Origin: Protopterus annectens
Taxonomy: Eukaryota; Chordata; Ceratodontiformes; Protopteridae
DNA length: 64,000 nt
Direction: 5' to 3'
NCBI RefSeq assembly: GCF_019279795.1
Contig: NC_056729.1
Span: forward strand, 1,863,066,311 to 1,863,130,310
The translations under genes and the position numbers were made by a program. How positions within the stretch are numbered: the first letter of the stretch is position 1; every line of letters begins with the position of its first letter. Shown piece by piece: positions 56,801 to 64,000 of the stretch. The notes beneath the pieces were generated by a model, which saw only the letters and a list, made by a program, of their open reading frames with translations, ran no database searches and was not told the origin of the DNA.

Positions 56801-59158
56801 CCTGACTGGCTCCATAGAAGCACAGTCGTACCTCCCCTCAGGAGTGCTTGTAGAGAGAACCACGAAAGGAAATGCGGTCCCCCTGGTTATGCGGGCCTCC
56901 TCTGCCTCTAGAGCGGCATCTACCTGAATTTCCATCCCCTCCTCTGCCTCTGGAGGGGGAATCACTCTGTGCATCATGAAAAAACCTCTGCGACTTTCCA
57001 AACCACATTTTTCCACCCTTCTGGCCCTTGGGGTAAGGTCTAGAAGGCATGGAAAATGGACTCCCATGGCAGACAGGGTTTTTCCTTCCTGCTCGCACCT
57101 AGTGAGAGTGTCCTTCACCTTGGTTCCAAATAAGGATGAACCGTCAAAGGGGGTGTTGGTGAAGGTAGACTTCAAAGCCTCCACAAAGTTGCACAGGTGC
57201 ATCCAGGAGTGTCTCCTAAGAGAGACTCCCGAACCCGCAGCCCTGCTTGCTCCATCGGCTGCGTAAGAGATCAGCCTCATGGAGGAGTTGGTAATAGAAT
57301 TTAGGGTAGACATCTGAGCACTGACCTTCTGAGCCACAGCATCAGAAATGTTACCCTGTAGAGAATCTCCCACCTCTTTTACGAGATTTCTCTGGAGCCA
57401 TGTAAAATGCAACAAATAGTTCAGCGACCACACATGCTTCCCATACCTGTCCATAGCCCTGGACTCCTTGTTAGGGGAATGGATGGTAGATAAAGTTTCT
57501 GCAAGTTCCGTCTTGGTGGCTGCTGCCACCACCATGGCATCTACTGGAACTCATTTCATAAGAAATTCTCTATCAGGGGGAGCGGACAAAAACTTGTTGG
57601 GTCTCCTAGGGACTGGTTCCACAGTGTTTGGAGTTTCCCACACCTTTTGACAAATGAGGTCCAGGAGCTCGTCGAACGGGGGAGAAACCCAAGAGGCAGA
57701 GGGTTGGGACCCAAATGCCTTCAGGAACACTGACTCCTCCTCAGAAGGGGCTTTGGAGGGCCAGTCCCTCTCTGTCTCAATATTTCCAAGATATCTGAGA
57801 AAGAGATATTGTCAGAAGACGACTTGGGGAACCCCTCTGACTCCTCGAGGTCAGTGTGAGATGTGAGACACTCATCTTAGGAGTCAATGTGCTTCCTCTT
57901 GCAAACTCTCTTTCTGGAGGGCTCCTCAGGTAAAAAATCTCAGGAGGCCTCAAAGTTGGGGACCACTCATGGAGGTAACCTGAGGCCTTGGGTCTCTGAT
58001 GTCCCTGGATAGAGGGTGATCTGAGACTGATATCGGTGCTGGAGGGGGAAGAGTGTCAGTGCCGTAAGAAGCAGCTGATGACCTGGCCAGCACACTCCTC
58101 ATGACCTCGAAAGCTGATCCCCCCGGCTCAGAAGGTCGACTAACCATGGAAGATACGGTAGTAGTCCTCGGAGCTGAGGTGATGAGGTCCATAGCCTATG
58201 TCGAGTCCACGCTCACCCCAGCCGAAGCAATGAGAGGAAGGCTTGGAGCCGAAGAGGATCGATTCGAGACCTCCCTCTCGGGTCTGACCAGTGAACTGTG
58301 ACACCTGGACCCCGTGGACGGCACCGACGGGTTTGGAGCAGAGATCAGAGTCGAGATGCCAAAAGGGGCTACTGGAACTGACCTCACAGCATCTGACGGA
58401 ACTGACAGCTCTGGCTCCGAAGAAAGGTTTGGAGGAGGAACAGCCAAAAATGATGGGAGGATGGGCTCTGGAGCCAAGCGGGCTGGAGCCGAAATCAATT
58501 TAGCTAGCACTGATGACTGGAGCAGTTTCCTCACCACTCTATCTACATCTCCATCGGAAAGGGTCCTAGAGGACCTAGAAGACACGGTCGGGTATCTGGA
58601 TCTCCCTGCAGAGGGAGACCTGTGAGTCGGAGAAACTGATCGAAAAACTGGAGACCGGCTCTGAACTGGCAAATCTGTCATTGGCTCCAATAGACTGGGA
58701 ACCGATGTCGACATCATAGATGCGCTACCTTATGTCAGCTCCGAAGCCAGTGGAGCCGAAGATGCAACTGTAGTTCTGGTGATTTTCTCTGGCAGCTCCG
58801 AGGAAACTGACGGAGCCGGAGAACATTTGTTTGAGGATTTTCTGTCTGTCTTTTTGTCCGGTTAAGAAGGAGAGGATCTGGAACTAGAAGATCTCTCCAA
58901 GTCTTCTTCAAAGGAAGGTTTCAGCAATCCTTTTGAAATAAGCTTGTTCTTCCTCTCTTGCAGCACACAGGGACTGAAAGCATGGCAGAACAAGCAGGAT
59001 TCTTGTAAATGAATAGCCCCCAAGCAATACATGCTCACTGAGTGCCCATCCATCAATGACATCTTATTGTTACATTTGACACACTTTTTAAAGCCCGAAG
59101 GCCTGAGTTCTTTAGAATCTTTGGATATGCTTATCAGCCAGAACACACACACACACAA
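56801..59158 (-). pseudogene. DIRS gag-like ORF1 of element D, several nonsense codons
   Basis: All fragments share one minus frame. The N-terminal piece (58862-59158) carries the Cys/His cluster KKCVKCNNKMSLMDGHS, then C and CLFC. Stops at about 58862, 58196 and 57950, and another before 57535, interrupt it. The middle is Ser/Pro-rich. The conserved core near 57300-57100 holds AAGSGVSLRRHSWMHLCNF and SSLFGTKVKDTL. The frame runs on into the RT N-terminus without a stop, unlike in element A. The true start ATG is uncertain. Confidence 0.75.
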
Positions 59159-59594
59159 GGAAAAACAGTAGGAAAACCTTCACCAAAAAAAAAACCTAAG
59201 TTAGAGTGCGGGAAACTAGAGCCCTCTAACTGAAACAGCCTACAGACCACGGGATAACCACAGGGAGGACTAGGTCCTCTAAGTTAAACAGGCCTAGCCC
59301 AGGGAATAAGGGCACAAAAAAACAGTCACTCAACAAAAAACCCGCTAACAGGTATACTACACAAATACAGGGGAGGACTAGGTCCTCTAACTGAAACAGG
59401 TCTAGCCAACACCAAAAAGGAAACGGGATACAAAGAAAGGTCAACAGAACCGGTCACACAACCAGCAGAAGCAAAACACACACTAGCTATAAAAATAGCT
59501 TTTGGAGCTACGATATTGAAAAAATAAATCGAAAAATTGTACTTAGCCACGGCCAAGAGCGAGACCATGTCCGAGCTGTACGAGTGGTAAATGA

Positions 59595-59744
59595 GATCTG
59601 GGGATAGGCGTGTTGCAGCCTGGGATACCTCCTTGCCACGAGCCAATTGAAGACTTCGAGCTAGAGTATGGCTGAGTCACAGCCGAGGTTCGGCTCCAAA
59701 CCCACGGGTAAGAATGTAGGTGAGATTGGACTACATAACATCAA
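59595..59744. repeat. Left inverted terminal repeat of D
   Basis: It is the inverted partner of 53473-53646. The outer end, ACTACATAACATCAA, is set by the internal complementary region. E3 resumes at about 59745. Confidence 0.88.
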
Positions 59745-60460
59745 CTCATCTGTTTTTCTGAAGGATTTTGTTCTATAGAGATAAAAACAGAGCTATGTAC
59801 AATCTAAGACATGAAGCATGTATTCACATTTGTTAGAGAAGTTAGGAAAGAAAACAGGTAAACTGATGACCTGACTGATGTTCATTTCAGAGGTTACTTT
59901 GGGCAGAAAAAGTAATTAGCTCCTATCTTTATGGAAAACCAAATATGGGAATTTTAAGGAGAGTGCTTGGAGTTCAGACACTCATTTTGCTGAGGTACTT
60001 GCTACTAGAAAGTACATTTTCCAAGAAAGAAACAAGATCAAACTTGGCCAATAGCTTAAAAGGGGTCTGTGTTAAACCCTACAGTAACGGTGTTTGACTC
60101 CAAGGTGGAGTGGGGTCTTTAACTAGAGGTCTAAGCAAAAAAGCGCCCTTAAGGAAAGCTTTGCATACTCTGGATGAAACTAGAGAAAAAGCATGGTTTC
60201 CAGTATGATAATTCAAGAAGGCTGCTAACTGAACTTTGACGGTGGAAATACTAGCCCTTTCTGAAAAATTAGAGCGAGGAAATCCAGGACAGGAGGAATA
60301 GGTGCAGTAAAAGGATCAAGTTCTATATGATGGTCCCAACATGAAAATCTTTTCCATTCGTTCTTGTATAAAATTGTGGTGGCTTTCTTGAATAGTAGGA
60401 CAATCTGGTGGACCGGGAAGGAAAGCTTGGGCTGTCTAACCACTGGTAGAATTGTAGAAA

Positions 60461-62102
60461 CTACGTGGTTAATTTGAAGAGTGCAATGTCTAGCTGTGCC
60501 ATCGCTGAGGGATAAGAGATTAGCTCTGGACTAGGGTCCAGTACCGAAAGTGGACACAGACAATGAGAACAAAAAAAGGGAAACCACACCTGATGAGGCT
60601 GAAAGGGGGTAGTGAGGATAACTTTGCTCTTCAACTGAAGTGCTTTCTGTAGAAATCTGGGGCTTAGAGGAATGGGGGATAGGTTTAAAGGAGACCAGAG
60701 GGCCAAACATGGACTAGGGCATTCCTTGGTGACTCCCCCAAGGGCACTCAGGGCAAAGAACCTGCTGCACTTGTTGTTGTTGGGAGAGGCGAACAGCTTG
60801 CTGCAAGGCTGACCTCATCAATGGAAAATCCTCTCCACCACTAACTGACTGACAGACCACTCATGAGGCATCAGATTTGGCCTGCTGAGTTTGTCTGCAA
60901 GCACACTGGATTTCCCCAGAATGTGCATTGCCAAAAGAAAGCAGATGGAGGAGATCACCACTGCCACACTCTCACTGCTTCTCAACAAAGGGGATAGGAT
61001 TGGGTTATCACCTTTTCGCTGCTGTACCAAACTGCAGACATCTGTTTCGATAGCAATCATCCCCAGAGGAAGGGGACTCCTGTAAGGCCAACAGGGCTAG
61101 AAGGACAGCCCTCATCTCCAGAATATTGATATGCAAACTGATCTCTTCTGAACACCACATGCCTTGGACTGTCTGTCCCAAGAAATACCCCTTCCCACCC
61201 CAAACTGGGAGGTATCCATGGTCACTGTGTCTACCAGGGATGAAATATAAAGGGGTATCCTTAACAAACTTCACTAGACTGTACCCACCAAAACAGGTAA
61301 CTTCTGAAAACCTGAGTGCGTTTTACTGGTGGGGAAAAAGGATGTGGAAGAATCTACCACTGAACAGCTGGATTCCACTGAAGAACATGCATCTAGAACT
61401 GAGCCATTGGGACCAAGGTTATAGAAACTACCACTGACCCCAAAGCATGGACAATCAGTCTTACTGGGGAAGAGGGATGTGAAAAAAATCTGTCTCACTT
61501 GCAATCTTATAGACTGTACTTTGACAGAAGACAAGTCAGATGCCTGGTGGTATCCAGGTCAGCACTTATAAATTCCAAGACTTGGACTGGTTGTAGATAA
61601 GATTGGATAACTGATTGTGATGCCTAAAGGCTGACATAGTTGGTACAAGTAGTTCCTGGCTTTTTCAAGGAGATGCCTGGTTGGTGAGACAAGAGGACAG
61701 TGATCTGAATGGGTAATGACTGGCCCCAATTGTCCCTACATAGAAATTGTAGAATGGACTGAACCATGACCACCCAGATCTTGGAGTTTTTACAAACTGA
61801 GATTTGTGTGGCCTAGAATGGGTCACAGGTTCCCTGTCTTCTCTGGCACTAAAAACAGCCTCAGTAAGTTTTGAATCCTCTCTGATCTGGTGGAACCGCT
61901 TGGATGACTCTCGTCGAGCAGCTTTTGAACTTCTAAGGCTGCTAACTCCAACTGACTGGGTGGAAGGCTGGGAAGCCTTTTTTTGATTGGTTGGCGGGAT
62001 TTGTAAAACAACAAACAAAAGGAATGAAATAGCCTCTGGATATAATTTTTTGCACCTAAGTGTCTTTATGATTGGTGCCCAGGTTTCTAGGTGCAGAGAC
62101 AA
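60461..62102 (-). pseudogene. DIRS reverse transcriptase/RNase H remnant (E3)
   Basis: This is collinear with 8550-10185 and 33680-35320. 61665-62102 is the RT N-terminal part, 61008-61274 the RNase H part with ISLHINILEMRAVLLALLAL, and 60461-60706 the C-terminal block. It is frameshifted throughout. Confidence 0.75.
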
Positions 62103-64000
62103 GTGCCACCGACTGCCTCCAGAGAAGAGCAGTCAGCAACCCTTCAGCAGCATTGGAAAGGTTTATCTGAGAAGGTATCTCAAAAATCTTGATTATGCAG
62201 GCCTCCTCTGCTGCAAGGGTGGTATCTTCCTCCCTGTCTTTGGGAGACTTTTCCCCTCAAGAGTCCTGGAAAGGACCTTGCTACTTTTGGAACCACATCC
62301 TTTTACCTCCATGCTGATTCCTGGAAAAGGGCCTCTGTGGGGTAGAAAAACATACTCCCACAGTCTTCCCATCTTGCTCATTGTTGGAGAGCATTTCTTT
62401 CACTGATGTGCCAAACAAGGAAGACTCATCAAAGGAAGCACTGATAAATGAGGACTTGAAGGGCTCCACAAAATCATATAAGTGCATCCAGGCATGTCTC
62501 CTTATGGCTATGCCTGAACCTGCCACCCATGAGGTACATTTGGCTGTGTGAGAGACTAACCTCCTAGAAGCATTAGAGATAGAGTGAAGGGTGACCAGTT
62601 GTGAAAAATAGCAGTTTCTGCTCCTCCACAGACATGGACCCTGGAAGAGATATGCATATTTCTTTAATCAAATCTCTCTGTAATCTAGTGAAGTGTGCCA
62701 AATAATTCAGTGACTGATGACCATAATTTGCTGAGGAATAAACACACTTTCTAAATCTGTCTAATACCTTGGACTACCTGTTAGCTGTGATGGACAGAAG
62801 AGCTCTGTTCTGCCAGCTCTGTTTTAGCGGCCATCACCACAACCATGGCATCAACAAAAACTCCCTTACATCAGTGAGACTCGTCCTTAGGAGGGGCAAA
62901 ACATTTGTTGGGATGACAAGGAATGGGCTCTACAGTATCTGGTTCCTTCCATGTCCGGTGAGAAGCCAGATCTGTAAGGTTATCAGCTGCTGGGGTAACC
63001 CAAGACATTGATGGGCTGGACCTGAAAGTTTCTAGGAACACTGACGACTGCTGGGAAGGGGATCGGAAGAACATCCACCTTTCTGAATAAAGGATGTCTA
63101 CAGTGTCTCCAAAGGAGATGTCTTCTGCTGGAGACCTTGGGGACTACTCACCTTTATCAAAGTCAGTGTCTTTGGTTAAATATTCCTTAGGAGAATCTGT
63201 GTGCCTCCTTTTGCATGACATCTTCTGGGTAACCTTGTCAGTGGAATGATCTGGAGAGGTATCAGAAGATAGGGGAAGTTCCTGCAGAAAAACTGCCTGG
63301 AAGCTCAAACAGGCTGGCTGTCCCTGTGGGATAGGCTGATGAGGCTCAGAACTAAGAACCGATGGAGGTAGAGGAGCTAATCTGAAGAAATAAGACTAGA
63401 CTGTATTCTTGGAAGACAGAAAGCCCCTCTTTACACCTCCAAGGCAGAAGGACTTGAAGAAGACATAGCTGGCTGCACTGCAGACAAAGTTCCAGGAACT
63501 GCTGAGCCTCAACTCTGCCTGAGCTCATGCTGCAAGGGAGGAGTTGGACTCAAACTGTGCAGCACTGAAGCACTGAGGGGAAGGCATGGTTCCAAAAAAC
63601 CTCAGAGGTGAACCCATCCTTCCGGATCTGGAGCCAATGTTTCAGCACTGAGATTCATTTTGCTTAAGGGGGATCAGGGCTAAATGAGACAGTTGGAGTT
63701 GAAGACTCAGCTGTTTTCAGATATGGAGCTTAGACTCTCAGGATTCTCTGATATGAAGGCTCTGAAACAGTCAGATGGATCAAAGAAAAAGAATAAGGTA
63801 GAGTGCAGGTTGAAGGCTCATGGATCCAATGGGAGACAGAGCTGATAACACCCGGATCTGAATCTGAGCCCTGAGAAACTTCCTCATCATTCTATACACA
63901 TTTGCTTAGCAGAGGCTCCAGGTGGACTTTTACAGAGGACGATGTGGAAGGGGAATGCAACATCCTTTCTGGCATCTCCTGTAAAAATTCATCGGAGCCA
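62103..64000 (-). pseudogene. DIRS gag remnant (E3), incomplete at the window end
   Basis: This is collinear with the E1 and E2 gag remnants. 62281-62526 reads MAGSGIAIRRHAWMHLYDF and SSLFGTSVKEML. The N-terminal Cys/His cluster would lie beyond the window. Stops and frameshifts are scattered. Confidence 0.75.

Larger units (their letters stand above)
53473..59744 (-). mobile_element. DIRS1-like retrotransposon D
   Basis: D is 6.3 kb, minus strand, inserted in the recombinase remnant of E3. E1 (about 7845) and E2 (about 32555) show the uninterrupted GATGAACARCTGATCTG-type site. It has inverted repeats at 53473-53646 and 59595-59744 and an internal complementary region at 53778-53877. The order is gag, RT/RNase H, recombinase. 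Its outer right end shares AAGTTATGTACTCACCATAA with the E family, so D and E are related subfamilies. The recombinase is intact; gag and RT carry breaks. Confidence 0.9.
53137..60480 (-). pseudogene. DIRS tyrosine recombinase remnant (E3), split by element D
   Basis: The C-terminal end is an open 73-codon stretch (53137-53358) with KAHSTRS (HxxR), AAATWSTAHTF and IAHYKLDL (Tyr), the best-preserved recombinase end of the E copies. Element D interrupts it at 53473-59744. The rest resumes at 59745 and includes 60225-60443 with YKNEWKRFSCWDHH, the start of the N-terminal DNA-binding domain. Confidence 0.75.
52680..64000 (-). mobile_element. Old DIRS1-like retrotransposon E3, split by D, cut by the window end
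   Basis: E3 is the unit-3 counterpart of E1 and E2. Its pieces are 52680-53472 and 59745-64000. The right repeat (52680 on) and internal complementary region (about 53030-53130) are present, including the uninterrupted site that B occupies in E2. The gag end lies beyond the window. Confidence 0.85.

Noticed and set aside
57950-58717. Ser-rich ORFs on both strands near 58.2-58.7 kb as possible host genes
   Set aside because: The minus frame is continuous with the gag of D, and the plus-strand ORFs are shadows.

Overview
This window looks like intronic sequence from a very large vertebrate genome. It is packed with DIRS1-like tyrosine-recombinase retrotransposons, CR1-type LINEs, satellite DNA and long AT-rich non-coding stretches. 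The only host coding sequence I can support is three copies of one short leucine-rich-repeat (LRR) exon. DIRS and CR1 abundance, kilobase-scale introns and an NLR-type LRR exon suggest a lungfish or a salamander-like amphibian. That assignment is inference.

Layout. 1-2986 is a decayed, truncated DIRS copy (A'), followed by a low-complexity stretch and a ~180-bp tandem repeat (to ~4345). From ~4375 to the window end there are three copies of a ~13-kb tandem unit. Each unit has, left to right: a ~67-bp satellite block; AT-rich intron; an 87-bp minus-strand LRR exon; and an old minus-strand DIRS element (E1, E2, E3). Units 1 and 2 also hold a spacer with a ~94-bp minisatellite, a truncated DIRS gag/RT remnant, and a LINE endonuclease remnant; unit 3 runs off the window inside E3. 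Exons lie at 6620-6708, 20219-20305 and 52284-52370.

The units were hit independently after duplication, so each serves as the empty site for the others. In unit 2, DIRS element B (20984-32103, minus) sits in E2. DIRS element A (21191-26770, plus) sits inside the right inverted terminal repeat of B. E2 also carries a ~394-bp insertion with a 15-bp target-site duplication and a hammerhead-like motif, and a CR1 LINE F (38083-42686, plus). A 5'-truncated CR1 LINE G (45849-48701, minus) lies further right. In unit 3, DIRS element D (53473-59744, minus) sits in E3.

The DIRS elements A, B and D show the full architecture: inverted terminal repeats, gag with a Cys/His-rich N-terminus, RT/RNase H, tyrosine recombinase, and an internal complementary region that joins the complements of both ends. 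Element A has an intact gag ORF and an open recombinase ORF, but its RT/RNase H frame has two stop codons.

The most notable host observation is that the exons of units 2 and 3 differ at 13 of 87 bases, mostly amino-acid-changing and confined to variable LRR positions. The adjacent upstream intron differs at about 3 of 275 bases. This points to diversification or gene conversion of an immune-type LRR exon. The leftmost ~7.7 kb carries many dispersed small insertions relative to its paralogues, so reading-frame breaks there may be assembly errors.
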